From the NCBI RefSeq assembly GCF_932274485.2, contig NC_065880.2:8409695-8473694 (forward strand): DNA of 64,000 nucleotides. Direction: 5' to 3'. The translations under genes were made by a program, and so were the position numbers. This document shows positions 23,567-35,644 of this stretch, piece after piece (within the stretch, counting starts at the first letter, position 1; each line of letters starts with the position of its first letter). The stretch comes from Patella vulgata (Eukaryota > Mollusca > Gastropoda > Patellidae). The notes under the pieces are model-generated. The model had not been told where the DNA came from. It searched no databases and saw nothing but the letters and a program-made list of their open reading frames with translations.

Positions 23567-23922
23567 TCTTAAAGGAGCTAAACCAGTAACTCCATAATAT
23601 TTAAAATTAAAGATGATGGTCTAGTCACTGACCTCAGCTGATACCCTGATCTCTCTTCATTATAAAAGTCATTGAGAGAAAAAAAAATGACGAGTGAATT
23701 CCGAAATATCTTAACTAGACAGTATCAAAATCGGCACACAACATAAAAGCCAAAAACATGTCAATTCCAATTTGAGTTCTCAAAAGGCGTTATACGCCAT
23801 TGTCGTATCCATTGGTTTCTAGTAGGTTAAAGTAATGTCTGAATCTATTATAAATTCTGTTTGTAAAACAGTTGTATTGATTGACGTTGAAGATCGATAT
23901 TCAAATCGGATCATTGATTTGA

Positions 23923-23967
<45 letters not shown>

Positions 23968-23973
23968 GGGGTG

Positions 23974-24837
23974 GAAAATATTTCAAAAATAACATTAAAC
24001 TATTACAAAGTATATGTCTAAAGTCTGTTACGCCCATGTTCGTAAGCGAGATTATCAAATATTATCGGTTATTTGCCCTTGTGTTAGGAATTGGAATCAG
24101 ATCAGTTATTAGGGACCTTTCGCATCGGTACGAAAACGAATACGAAAACGAAAACGTCATCGATTCGTGTGTACTTGTGACGTCAATCCGTAATGGATGT
24201 TCGTCCAGTGAAAAACGTTACGCGTATTGAGCTTGATTTGCTTGATCTGCCTAAAAATCGATTAAAAACTTTGGCTTGACCGAGAAGTTCATGGAGTGGA
24301 AATTAACGCCGTCTAGCTATTATCGTACGTCGGAGAAAACGTCATCGATTCGTGTGTACTTATGACGTCAATCCGTAATGAGTGTTCGGCCAGTGAAAAA
24401 CGTTACGCGTATGGGGCTGGATTTACGTAGGTATGCAAATGAATATGTTTCTATTGTCTCATATATTGAATTTTTCACCATTTTTCGAGCCTTTGTGTAT
24501 ATTGTTGATTGTGCAGCGTTCGTAGAATGAGCTTACAAGAAATATTCTGCTTGATTTGTTGTACATTTGCCGAAAAATCGACTGAAAACTTTGCTTTGAC
24601 CGAGAAGTTCATGGAAAGGAAATTAACGCCATCTAGTTATTATCGTACGTCGGATTGCGAAACCGAGTGTTAGAGGATACGAAAACGAAAACGTAAACGA
24701 ACATATGTTCGTTTTGGTGTTCGTTTTCGTACCGATGCGAAAGGTCCCTATTATCTCGCTTACGAACATCTAGTTAACAGGCTTTAGACATTACATACTT
24801 AGTCATAGCTTAATGTTATTTTTGAAATATTGTCCAC
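23974..24837. repeat. Outer palindrome interrupted by the 641-bp MITE
   Basis: The left arm 23974-24055 (AATATTTCAAAAATAACATTAA ... TTCGTAAGCGAGAT, quoted in parts) and the right arm 24751-24837 are imperfect inverse copies of about 80 bp. Without the MITE at 24110-24750 the palindrome would be only about 220 bp, so it was probably a foldback element itself, later hit by the second element in its loop. Confidence 0.8.
24110..24750. mobile_element. MITE with 31-bp perfect inverted repeats (641 bp)
   Basis: The ends are inverted repeats beginning TAGGGACCTTTCGCATCGG and matching over about 31 bp. TTAT lies on both sides (24106-24109, 24751-24754). Inside, a roughly 95-bp block (GTCATCGATTCGTGTGTACT...) occurs at 24150 and 24343, and a roughly 80-bp block (ACCGAGAAGTTCATGGA...) occurs at 24253 and 24575. 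The interior is thus built of duplicated parts. Confidence 0.88.
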
Positions 24838-25054
24838 GTTACAGGCGCCTGTGGTTTCGATCCGATAGACGCTGGAGCGTTGTCTATATAACACTGTGTT
24901 TTTTCTCCAACTTCTTTAGTCCTGTTCCACTTCTAAAGACATACATATGTATGCCCTGAATGGATGTTTACCCATATACACATTTGGCAGTTGGAAGCGC
25001 CACTGTCCGGGCAAAATTCTCCGCTCTAGATATAACATCTCTCTGTCTCTCTTG

Positions 25055-25440
25055 TGAGGTGGTCTAACGCGTGCGTGTTGTATCATAAGGTCTGTCATTG
25101 AGTCAGGTGGAGTGGTTTCGATTTCCCGGGGTATACGTGACAAGGATTAGGGTCGCCTGTCCAACCTCGTGGGTTTTTCCATGTCCTCCAGTTTCCTCCC
25201 ATTGCCAAAGACCCCTACGCGCAAGTAAATTAGTGAAATAAAACTGAACCATATCTTAATCCCGATATTACATAGTTTGTGTCAAATGGTGGTTAAACCT
25301 CGTGGATTTTCTCCGGGTCTTCCGATTTCTTCCTACTCCTAAAGACCCATGCGCGCAATCGAAATATTGAATTAAAAAAAATTATTGAACTATAAGTTAG
25401 TCCTGAAATGAGCTAGTTTGTGTCGAGTGGACGTTAATCT

Positions 25441-25472
<32 letters not shown>

Positions 25473-25485
25473 CCTCTCTCTCTCT
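25055..25485 (+). mobile_element. SINE-A dimer
   Basis: A head-bearing unit (25055-25298) runs straight into a second, headless unit from CCTCGTGGATTTTCTCCGGG (25297) to a CT tail at 25450-25485. Only the second unit has a tail, as expected of a dimer transcribed from one promoter. Confidence 0.8.
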
Positions 25486-26335
25486 GTAAATGTTGTAGGT
25501 CGGTATATAAACCAGGGTTTATTACAAGCTATGATGTAATTAAAATCATGAGCTTTCCTCGCCTCACCAGATCTCATGTCGATTTACTTAAATACTTCTC
25601 TAAAGATTTTCTTCACTTCGTGTCGACCGTTCACAATCCCCGCCTGCTATCTCGCGTGCTTCTAGCAGCGTTGAAAGCACGTTCCATGCTCGAGACAAAA
25701 TTAGATTCCTCTGGTGGTATCCCCGAGTGACATTACAACGAACTCAAACACGGATTCTTTTATATCCGGTTACTGCTCTGACATGCATAGGATATGTAGT
25801 ACGCAGGCGTAGAAATGTGCCGGGATAATTCACGTGGGATTTGGCAGTATTTCAACGCCTGTATTTCCGTTGCTGGAAAACAGAAAAATAAAGCAAGCCA
25901 TGAAATTGATAGTTAAAGAAACAGCAAGGGACATTTTCTAGGATAAACCCAGAATGGATCAGGATCAATCATCTCATTCCAACAAAACTTTAAATTGATA
26001 TGGGTTAAAATCGAAATTTAAATAATGTCCCTTGGGTAACAGAGGTCATTATCTTATAGGTTAGTGGGAACTTTACATTCGTCGATTTAAGTAACGTCCA
26101 TTCCACTGATGGATATCGCAAGGGCCTTCTCCAGTGGACTTCAACAGATTGCTTAAACAGTTTTTTCATCAGGGAATTGCTGACTCAACTACTCTAAATT
26201 ATCTGTTTAAAAATGGTTTAATTAAGATATTGTGAGTAGGACGTTACCCCCCCCCCCCCACTTTCATTTCATTTTAGTATATTGTGAAAATACTACGACA
26301 TAATGAAGCTGTGTATATCTGGAACATCCTGTAGG
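25486..26335. other. Unassigned; one 60-codon frame of unknown origin
   Basis: The frame at 25548-25730 (MSFPRLTRSHVDLLKYFSKD...) has GC-rich third positions unlike its surroundings and could be a remnant of an unidentified protein. It shows no motif I can name. The rest shows nothing. Confidence 0.25.
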
Positions 26336-26592
26336 TACATACCGAATGGTTATCGCGCTGTATCATAAGGTCTGTCATTGAGTCAGCTAGGGTAGTTTCG
26401 ATTCCGCGGTAGTACGTGACAAGGAGTATGGTCGCCTGTCCAACCTCGTTGGTTTTCACCGGGTCCTCCGGTATTTCCTCCCACTGCTAAAGATCCCTAC
26501 GCGCAAGCGAATTATTGAAACTAAATTGAACCATATGTTAGTCCCGAAATGACCTAGTTTGTGTCGAGTGGACGTTAAACCCCATCTCTCTC
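26336..26592 (+). mobile_element. SINE-A, nearly full
   Basis: A head with a small deletion between box A and box B (GAATGGTTATCGCGCTGTAT), a whole body and a short CT tail. Confidence 0.86.
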
Positions 26593-27270
26593 TATTTGTT
26601 CTGACGGCCAAGCAGTAGGAGCCTATACAATCTTAAACCAGCTATAACAGGACTCAATAGGCCTATTGGTACACAATGCTTAAAACCAATCGGAAGTAAA
26701 AACCAACAATAAAGTCGTGTGATAACCAATGTCCCGGGAACTGGAGAACTATTTATAAACAATTCCAAAAGACCAGTACTAAAAGATTTTAGTAACTGAA
26801 GACCTAGTATAAACAAAAGACCAGTACTAAAAGTGTTTAATAACTGGCGACCTATTTATAAACAAGACCAACACTATCAGTGTTTAATAACTGAAACATG
26901 CGTCTTCAAAAAGGAGTTAGTAAAACATGCTAAATCTTTTAACCCTTGTTAATTACTGTTGTCCTCTAAATGTTTATTTGGCATTTTTTTTCTTTCTAAA
27001 GTGATGAATTGAAATAAGTTTTGATAAACGTAGGTTGTCAGAGAAAGATGTATTGTTACGTTATTGTCGGGGGGATGTGGCTGTTTTTGTTCTGGGAATA
27101 GGTTCAATGTAACAGAATAGGATAATGTTGAAACTAAGAAATGTCGACCACAGATTTTACACAGATTTTAGTTTTAGAGGCGATATGATCAAGTAGCGGA
27201 CCCCGATGGTGTTTGCGAACGTTTGGATTTGTTTTCCATTTCCGCGACTGGTGTCTTTTCCATTTGGGAG
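26593..27270. other. Unassigned; short tandem repeat inside
   Basis: 26770-26895 has about 2.5 units of roughly 54 bp with GACCAGTACTAAAAG and TTTAATAACTG. Nothing else is recognised. Confidence 0.5.
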
Positions 27271-27415
27271 AAAGAGAGAAATGAGGTTTAACGTCCACTC
27301 GACACAAAGGAGGTCAATTTGGGACTAACGAGGTTGGACAGACGACCCTACTCCTTGTCATGTACAAGCGGGGAATCGAACAGACCTTATAATACATACA
27401 TTCGCCCCCCACACC
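27271..27415 (-). mobile_element. SINE-A with a large internal deletion
   Basis: The 3' end (GAGGTTTAACGTCCACTCG) jumps from GGGACTAACG to AGGTTGGACAGACGACCC, then a shortened head. Confidence 0.75.
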
Positions 27416-27479
27416 CTTTTCCAAATGACAAATAAAACAATTGGAAGAGCTCGTTGCCTACAGATATTGATAATAGAAA

Positions 27480-27482
<3 letters not shown>

Positions 27483-27529
<47 letters not shown>
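27483..27529. repeat. (CT)n microsatellite
   Basis: A pure CT run of about 46 bp without a recognisable SINE-A body beside it. Confidence 0.9.
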
Positions 27530-27533
<4 letters not shown>

Positions 27534-27949
27534 CCGTAGGACCATTGGCGGGATTGCGATTTCTAAATGACGAGGATTAGACGGTCACTCAGTTGTTTTA
27601 ATACGTGTGAATTGATCTCGAATACGAGTGAAATGACCTCCAATACGTGTGAATTGACCATGATTTGGATGATATTTACGGACACTTCGAGGTGTGAAGC
27701 TTTGTTTTAACACCAACATGGAGTTTCTACAGATGGTCGTGTCATTCTGTCATCCAGCATAGCCATGTTGTTGTTATGACGTCAACGCGCCATAATGTAT
27801 TAATAATATATACAGTGCGAGATGATTCCATCTCATGTGATTTACTAAACTCTGAAACCATGGTGACCTTAAATACCCTTAATAGTTTCGGCCAACTGAA
27901 GACTCGGAACCATCCTGCCTCCTCCATTCAGTGGTAGAACGTACTCTAG

Positions 27950-28148
27950 GGCTAAATTTATTTGTTAAGGAAGCTGAGATGTAAATAAGGTTAGGGCACT
28001 AGATTATTTGCGAGATTGTAGGTTAGGGTTAGGGCAGGCATTGGGGCTATGTCCAGAGTTAGGGTTAGTTTTGGGATTAGCGCTAGCCCTGTTTAGATCT
28101 TGTGACCTATGACGCAAAATTGAGCTGGCCTTATCATTTAGCACTAAC
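27950..28148. mobile_element. GGCTAAAT-MITE copy 2
   Basis: Same ends and TTAGGG-rich centre. The left flank (about 27890-27949, with CCTGCCTCCTCC) is shared with copy 4, so part of the flank belongs to a larger unit. Confidence 0.8.
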
Positions 28149-28404
28149 CCGTAGATTAGAAGGCCTTGCCCAATACTCTAGACTCGCTACTACGTCACTC
28201 CTTTCCGTTGAAAGCGACATTCTGTTAGAACTGAAGAACAAGTTGACTGGTGTCATGGATGGGGTGGTGTGGGAGTGGGGGGGATACAGTGGGGAGCTTC
28301 AGACTGAATTAGCCCGTTTGATTCACCAAAATATATCTAGAATGACTCCTTTCCCCGTCTTCATTTGTCCAATCGGTGCAGAATGATGGGATTTCTTTCA
28401 ATGG

Positions 28405-28580
28405 AGGCGCTGGGCGGTCTAACCAGATCATAACACTTGTCATTGAGTCGGTGTCATTTTGATCCCAATGATGTACGTGACAAGGATGTACGTGTGTTTT
28501 CTCCGGGTCCTCCGGGTCCTCCGGGTTCCTCGAATTATTGAAATGAATTTGAACCATATGTTTGTGAGCTAGTGTAGAGT

Positions 28581-28612
<32 letters not shown>
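28405..28612 (+). mobile_element. SINE-A, degenerate, CT-tailed
   Basis: The head is altered (GGGCGGTCTAACCAGATCAT), CTCCGGGTCCTCCGGGTCC is triplicated, and the Pol III box B is degraded. Confidence 0.7.
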
Positions 28613-28614
<2 letters not shown>

Positions 28615-28654
28615 ATAGTCAATGATTTCACTATGGGAATTATGTTAATTGTAT

Positions 28655-28837
28655 TTATGCGTAGGGATCGTTAGCAATGGGATGAAACCGGAGGATCCGG
28701 AGAAAACCCAAGATGTCGGACGGGCGACCCTACTCCTTGTCACGTACAACCGGGAAATCGAAACCACACCATTTGACTAAATGGCAGAGCGTATGATACA
28801 ACGCGCACGCGCTAACCATTCGGCCACCCAATCCCGC
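28655..28837 (-). mobile_element. SINE-A, 3' end missing
   Basis: TATGCGTAGGGATCGTTAGC to GCGCTAACCATTCGGCCACC, opposite in orientation to the copy just before it. Confidence 0.8.
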
Positions 28838-28907
28838 TATTGTAAACCAAAATCGACACTAATATAGCTTCTCACGACATTCTCATTACAAACACGAGAG
28901 GCGGATG

Positions 28908-29072
28908 AATGGGGTATAACGTCCACTTGAAATAAACAAGGTGATTTCGGAACTAACATACTGATACAATATTATTTCAATAATTCGCTTGAGTCTTTAG
29001 CAATGGGTGAAACCGGAGGAACAGGTGAAAACACACGAGGTGGGACAAGCTACCCTACTACTTGTGGTCAAA
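28908..29072 (-). mobile_element. SINE-A, head missing
   Basis: AATGGGGTATAACGTCCACTT to CTACCCTACTACTTGTGG, with the GCGTAGGG segment deleted. Confidence 0.75.
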
Positions 29073-29430
29073 ACCATTTGGGATATAAGGTCAACGACAT
29101 TGATCTGGTAGGTCCACCCGGCGCACACCTGGATGACTTTCACCTTGGGCGCTTCCCTGCAAACACATTGTGTCTTACCCAAAAAAACTAAATCAAGCCT
29201 ATTTTGTGGATTCCTCTGGCTAGTTTCTTAGGAAACACTTGTCTACATAGAACTCAAGGAACGAACGAGCGGTCTAGTAGGCTGCGGTACCCGATCCAGT
29301 TGCGGAGTTATACGACTCAGAATCGGTTGTATACAGCTAGTATTTATATACTATTTTGTGATCTATAGATATATGTATGTAGATAATCTTTAACTGTTTA
29401 TGTACTATACACATGTTTATCTAGAAGAAG

Positions 29431-29648
29431 AGAGCCACGGTGGTTAAGTGAATAAAACGCTAGCTCGCTTACCTAGAGGTGGCGGGTTCAATCAATTCAT
29501 CGTGATTTTCCAGCGTGGTTTCTCCTTGTCAGTGGTGCAGGAAGGAGGGGCTGACAATAACGTGCACGTAAAAGATCCCTTGACAGTTATAATTCGATAG
29601 ACGAGTAGGCCGTAGCGCCGCTTTCCGGGCAAAATTTCCCTCATAGCA
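29431..29648 (+). mobile_element. SINE-B, with head and internal deletion, 3'-truncated
   Basis: AGAGCCACGGTGGTTAAGTG head. The body lacks the segment between GGGGCTGACAA and CGTGCACGTAAAAG, and stops at TTCCCTCATAGCA. Confidence 0.82.
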
Positions 29649-31275
29649 AAATCAGGTAGTAGTAAACACTTAGACCAAAAATGTTCCGTTGGACAGCATC
29701 AACTTCATGGAATGCTGTGCCCCAGCCATATTCCTCGCATTGATTCGTTTGATTAGAGCTAATCCTACTTAACACTATTGTAATGGAAGCAAATTTCTGT
29801 TCCAAATTATGACTGGTCAAAAGTCTGATTAACAACCAATAGCTAACTGCGTAACAATATCATAAATTGGACCAAATATATTTACATAACATTACGTCAT
29901 GACTCAAGATTTGTTTATTCCCAATTAACCAGTGCATAGCAGAATATCGCAGGAAAACTAATAGCGTGACAAACGAGGCTATCAAACGTCTACAATCTAA
30001 ACAATACCCTTTTCAATACCTTAAATCACCGTCCAAAGTTTTAGGGAAGACCCCAGATTAAACGAAGGGCTGTCCTGTTGCTGTACTTAGGATATATTTG
30101 ATTGAACGGGAAGAATAGACACACTCCAACCAACGCTCAAATATCAGAAGCCAATCTAGCAATGGTCAGAGTGGGATTTCCCGGGCCATTGCTTCAGGAA
30201 TATGTGCCCCAGTATGTTAGCCTTTCTCCAGTCTTATCTTTCTTCATCAAGTTTTGCTTAACAATATGCCTTTTTAATTGAGCAAATGCACTTCGATCAT
30301 GCGCTATATAAGTAGTAGTTATTAGCACACTTTCCGAGGTGTATCGGTGAAGATCAGGACAGTTTTGGTCGAGGTCGAGGGGCCTAGCCGAGGCGGAGCC
30401 AACAAGATCGTCAAAATAACTTGTCCCTGGCGTAGAAGACTGCAATTATATTAAACGTAATGTAAAGGAAACTGCACAACGTGGGTCAATCCTGGTGATG
30501 TGTGCATAGGTGGATGGTTCGTCCGTTGAAATTTATTTGTAATAAAATTTATGACTTTCTAGGCGTTTGTTTTCATCCTGCTTGTATAAAAGTGTTCGTT
30601 TGTCGGAAATGAACAGTACTCTTTATGGGATTTTGGAAAGCGTACATTTCTGATACAGGGATACTTTTATGCCTGTATTGGCAATAAACAGGACAGTTTT
30701 ATCAAAGGTTGCCAGTGGCAACGAGGTAGAAGTAGGATGTAAACATGGTTATACACGAAATTCAGACAAACCGTTCGACGCGTGTCTTTTAGTTTCGTTA
30801 TCGTCTAATAACCGGGGACTACCGAATGGTTACTGCCATAGTTACCCATTATAATGTTATATAAATAATACATATTCAAATTATTTATTGTTAAAAACAA
30901 TAAGCTGACATTTAATTCGCCGCGTACTTTTTCTCTCCCGGGGAATCACTTCACAAAGGAACTATTTTGTAATCATGTCGATGTGGCGTCACAAACAGAA
31001 ACGGGGATTCCCACGTGAATACCGTTGCATGTTTAAACGCGAGAAAAGTTGATATACAAACGACCCACTTAGTTGAACCAAAAAAAACGCAAACCACAAG
31101 TTGGGACTTGATAATTTCAAAGGCGTGTTCAAGAATTTGAGCAGCTGAGGGGAGGGGAGGGGAGTCCAGGGTGAATAGGAAGTCTAGTGTGACGTGAGGT
31201 CTAGGGGATTTCCCGAGCGTATTGACCGTAACATTTAAAACTAAAACTAATACAAACATACGATAATTATTCAGG
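29649..31275. other. Unassigned (about 1.6 kb)
   Basis: No supported gene. 30137-30208 (CAGAAGCCAATCTAGCAATG ... GGGCCATTGCTTC) is a dispersed repeat also at 37934-38000. 31140-31170 is a short GGGGA run. Confidence 0.45.
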
Positions 31276-31525
31276 CGGTGGGGGGTCGAATGGTTAGAGT
31301 GTGCGCGCTGTACCATAAGGTCTGTCATTGAGTCAACTGGCGTGGTTACGAGTCACCGGTTGTACGTAAAAAGAAGTAGGGTCGCCTGACCAACCTCGTG
31401 GGTTTTGTCCGGGTTCTTCGGTTTTCTCCCATTGTCAAAGACCCCTACGCGCAAGCGAATTATTGAAATCGAACCATACGTTAGTCCCGAAATGACCTGG
31501 TTGGTTTGTGTCGAGTGGACATTAA

Positions 31526-31556
<31 letters not shown>
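31276..31556 (+). mobile_element. SINE-A, full length
   Basis: Head GGGGGGTCGAATGGTTAGAG, body with TGGTTGGTTTGTGTCGAG (a small duplication), CT tail 31532-31556. Confidence 0.87.
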
Positions 31557-31559
<3 letters not shown>

Positions 31560-31785
31560 CGAATTCAACTTTTTGAATGAGAACACTGATCAGTGGTAGG
31601 TTTTCGCCTTAGGCGTACGAGCCAGGGGGGCAGGGGGGGGGGGGGCAGCTGCCCCCCTAACTTTCGGGCAAGCTGACTTTTCGGGCAGACGGATAAAGTG
31701 AAAAAAAAAAAATATTTCATCAACTTGGCAAAATAAAGTGCCCGAAATTTGATTCACTTTCTAAAATTTAACTTTTGGTGTAAAT

Positions 31786-32200
31786 TTTCATTTTCTTAAA
31801 AAAAATACATTTTCTTTAAAAAAAAATATATTTTCTTTAAAAAAAATACATTTTCTTAAAAAAAAATACATTTTGGTAAAAAATACATTTTGGTAAAAGA
31901 GATACATTTTGGTAAAAGAAATACATTTTCGTAAAAGAAATACATTTTGGTAAAAGAAATACATTTTTGTAAAAGAGATACATTTTCGTAAAAGAGATAC
32001 ATTTTCGTAAAAGAGATACATTTTCGTAAAAGAAACGCATTAACCCATTTTCGTAAAATAAACCCATTTTCATAACAGAAACCCATTTTTCTTAACAGAA
32101 ACACATTTTCTTAAAAAAAAAACACATTTTCGTAAAAGAAACAAACACATTTCTCAACAGAAACCCATTTTCTCAAAAGAAACAAATACATTTTCTTGTA
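31786..32200. repeat. 20-bp AT-rich minisatellite
   Basis: About 20 units of AAATACATTTTCGTAAAAGA with variants (GGTAAAAG, CTTAAAAA, ATAACAG). Three overlapping - strand frames here are repeat artefacts. Confidence 0.88.
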
Positions 32201-32437
32201 TTTTAGATAGTGGAAAGTGTCAAGTTCTCCATGCCAATCATGTGCCGGTTATTGAATATACAGTTTAATATGAGTGCATTTGGGGATACCTCTCTGTGTC
32301 AATCGTATTCATGTTAGGAAAAAAAGAGACAAATTATATATTGAATATGAGATTTATTTTGAAAGTAGTGGAGTATAATTTAATTACACCGCCATCTGCA
32401 GTTCTTCTATTGCTTTATACCTCCTTGAGGATAGTCG

Positions 32438-32778
32438 GGGATCACGTGGCTAAGTGGGTGTTCGATCCCTGCATTGGCCGAGAAAGTTCATCCAGATTTT
32501 CCGGCGTGGTTCTCCCTTGTCAGTGATGCAGGACGGAGGGGCTGACAAGGAAAGCTGTCTAGTCGTTCGGATGGGACGAAAAACCGAGGTCCCGTGTACA
32601 CATTGGCGTGCACGTAAAAGATCCCTTGGCAGTTGGAATTCGATATAAGAGTAGGCCATAGTGCCGCTGTCCGGGCAAAATTTCCCTCATAGCACACTGT
32701 ATGGCGCATGCCCGTCTTCATTAGCCCAGGTTAGGAGCAGAACAGTAGGACGTTAAACCCCATTTCATTTCATTTCAT
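32438..32778 (+). mobile_element. SINE-B with 13-bp target duplication
   Basis: Flanked by TTGAGGATAGTCG at 32425-32437 and 32779-32791. The body is complete and ends in four ATTTC units. The tRNA-like head has lost the part between box A (GTGGCTAAGTGGG) and box B (TGTTCGATCCC), so its own promoter is probably dead. Confidence 0.93.
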
Positions 32779-33004
32779 TTGAGGATAGTCGACATAATAC
32801 ATTAATTTATACACACGGGTTAAAGTGGCGCTAAACGTCGTTCGGCAAAGAATCCATCCGCGTGCACATCTTGGTCTTCCCCTGGATCTGCTTGGCCATT
32901 AGGGGGTGAGGGCTCAAATATACACTATAAGGGGTACAGACAGGTAACACTAACCCCAACCGATACTTCCAGATAGCTACATGAATTATCGTGAAATCAA
33001 ATTT

Positions 33005-33086
33005 AATGAAATGGGGTTTAACATCCTACTGTTCTGCTCCGACTGGGTTCATAAAGCCTGGCGCACGCCATGCAGTGTGCTCTAGT
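33005..33086 (-). mobile_element. SINE-B 3' fragment
   Basis: AATGAAATGGGGTTTAACAT to ATGCAGTGTGCTC. Confidence 0.75.
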
Positions 33087-33701
33087 CGGGACGTCAAATG
33101 ACAAATTATCACTGAACCCACTTTTGCTTGATATATAATGTTTCTCGGTGGATTCTTGTTGGGTAGGGTCCCCTCTAATTTTCCAGGGTGGGTGTGGTCG
33201 TGTCACCCTTGGGGAAAATTAAATATTCAAGATGGCGGCCAAAAATGGTAAGAAAAATACAAATAAAAATCATTTTTCACCATCCTAGATCGTGTAATAT
33301 ATCGTTTTATATGTTTTTGGGGTCGCGGAACACGAAATCGGGCATATTTTTAACATCCGACCTATTCCGAGCAATATAATTTAAATGACGGCCAAAAATG
33401 GCGGCGGAAGTACAAGAATTCCATATTTCGCCCTACTAATGCCAATTCAGACATGTTTTTAACATAAGACCCATCATGAAGGCGGAAAATAGAATAAAAA
33501 GTTCACACAGCTGGATTTATGATAAATCATTCCAGAAATCTCAATTTCGAAGATTTCAAGATGGCGTCCAAGATGACCACCATTTCACACAATTCCCTAT
33601 TACTACCATAGTATTTAGTCTAGTATGCTAATTTTGGTGTCTAGACTAAATGGGAGTGAGAACACGATCTCTGATATTTCTTATGAACGATCGAAGATAT
33701 C
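33087..33701. other. Unassigned sequence
   Basis: Contains three CAAGATGGCGGCC / GACGGCCAAAAATGGCGGC type phrases (33230, 33385, 33560), suggesting an old diverged repeat. No gene. Confidence 0.4.
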
Positions 33702-34121
33702 GGCTAAATCTATTTGTTACGGTCAGCTCAGTTTTTGTCAAGGTTGCTGAGATGTAAGTAAGGTTAGGGCACGTGATTGTTGGCGAGATTGTAGGTTAGG
33801 GTTAAGGATTTGGGGGAGAGAGGTTGAGTCTCCGCATAAGCACTGGACTAGGGAGATGAAAATCTAGTTCGTGATATTTCCTGCTTTTATAAAAAATACA
33901 TGCAATACATTAATTTTATATACAAAGTTGTTTTAGCTGTTTTGGTGTTGGTGGCGCTAATGGTCTTCCTTAGTTGGTGCTTGTGGTAATCTGGTATTTT
34001 TGTTTCTGAAAAAAGGAATGAATTTGAGGCCCTTGATTTAGGGTTGGGGTTAGCGGTAGCCCTGTTTACATCTCGTGATCTAAGACGAAAAATTGAGCTG
34101 GCCTTATCCTTTAGCACTAAC
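33702..34121. mobile_element. GGCTAAAT-MITE copy 3 with an internal insert
   Basis: The left half runs to about 33805 and the right half from about 34025. The roughly 215 bp between are foreign to the family. Confidence 0.75.
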
Positions 34122-35644
34122 CGTGGAACATCTGAGACACGTGAACAATTTTAATTAAAGAGACAAAATATTCAAATATTGACCTGTAGTAGTCTCATAC
34201 CCGATACCCTGTTAGCGCAGTCGCTGGGTCAAAAGTCGGTATAACCATTTCTAGCATTCCCCGTGGGGCTGTTTTGGTCTTGATTTCGTTCGACGAGGTG
34301 TTCATGTACGAGATGATAATGGTTATTATGGGTTTGTACTCTGGTACGCAGGTCGCTAGGTCAAGGGTCATTATAACATTACGGTTTCTTGCATTCCCTG
34401 TTGGCGTTTTTTGATCGTGTTTTTGTTCGATGAGGCGTTAATGCACGAGAGGTTAAAGGTCAATATAACTTTGTATTGATGATTTTAAAAGGCAAATTAA
34501 CAAGATCCCTAGAGGAGTAATATTAGAATAATCAAGGAATTGAATTAGGGTACCACTCCAGAATTCATCAAGTGCAGTGGTCATATCGATTTAGATCAAG
34601 GTCACATTTTAAAGTAACCCACGCCAGTTCCCGCGACTGGTTCTCGCAAAAACGATTTTTTTTCTAATTAATTTAATAAATTATTTTATTTTATAACACA
34701 ACATAGTTCTATCACTATATTATATACACACGACGTTTCAACAAGAATTCGTGTGTATATAATATAGTGATTGTTATCCATAGAACTGTTTTGTGTTATA
34801 TTATGTTCAATCGCTAAATCACATTCAAAGATTATATTTTATTTTACTTTAAAGATACCCTCCCGCGTACAAACTGGGGGATTCGGTGATATATTTGGAC
34901 TAAAAACATATTCAAGCTAATTAATCTATCAATCTGTTGCTTCAAATCCTTCTCAAAACATTGTATTCGCAAGGAAATACCCCAAGCTATACAAATCTAT
35001 TAAAAGACGTCATGTTTGTGTCAGGTAACTTGGCTATCGCAGTACCTAGCGACGGGTACGGAGCCGGAGGAGAATTCATTGCGTATAAAAGACGATGTTG
35101 TCTTTAATCGCTGTCCATTTATCATAAATATTGAATGCATGAAAATGGTAAAAAAAAAAAAAACAACTCCCTCCTCAGACGGAAACCCTAATCCTGATAT
35201 TTCTTATGAAAATATATAAGAACAACCGTGGAATATCCGAGACACATGAATTATTTTAATTAAAGAGACAAAGTAGTCTCATACCCGATACCCTGTTAGC
35301 GCAGTCGCTGGGTTAAAAGTCCGTATAACCATCTCTAACATTACCGCTTGGTACCTCCGTTATGGAAAGTCGTGTAATGATGAATATCGGTATCTTCCCA
35401 TGGCAACCATGCTTCACGCTGAATTTAAAAAAAACCAAAACAATATGTTAAAAACTGTTGCCCCTGTGGCCAGACTTTCCATATTTCCAGTTACAGCGCT
35501 CCGTAGTATGGTCGCTTTAAACTGTGGATTTCGCATGGGAATTCCTCTATCTACGTCGTGCCTGTTCATCTTGTCTCACCCGTCGCCAAATCGAAGAATA
35601 TTGTGCGCAATCTGACATTAAATCTAAACCATTTTCAATGATTA
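34122..35644. repeat. Unassigned region with a direct duplication about 1.1 kb apart
   Basis: 34121-34262 and 35226-35347 share CATACCCGATACCCTGTTAG and CGCAGTCGCTGGGT. A weaker third version is near 34360. The first copy has about 25 extra bases. No coding frame is supported in between. Confidence 0.65.
34690..34815 (-). repeat. Long hairpin with hammerhead-like core, copy 1
   Basis: Perfect 23-bp arms at 34711-34733 and 34749-34771 (ATCACTATATTATATACACA..) plus outer arms (ATAACACAACATAG). On the - strand the loop reads GTTGAAACGTCGTG. The flank CGCTAAATCACATTCAAAGA matches that of copy 2 at 41462. GAAACGTCGTG recalls the 3' half of hammerhead ribozymes carried by Penelope-like and related retroelements; the 5' CTGATGA half is not clear. 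Confidence 0.5.

Noticed and set aside
25548-25730. 60-codon frame with coding-like base use
   Set aside because: No recognisable motif, partner exon or neighbour. Noted in the unassigned stretch but not called a gene.
31788-32104. Three overlapping - strand frames (LLRKCISFTKMY type)
   Set aside because: They are products of the 20-bp AT-rich minisatellite read in all three frames.
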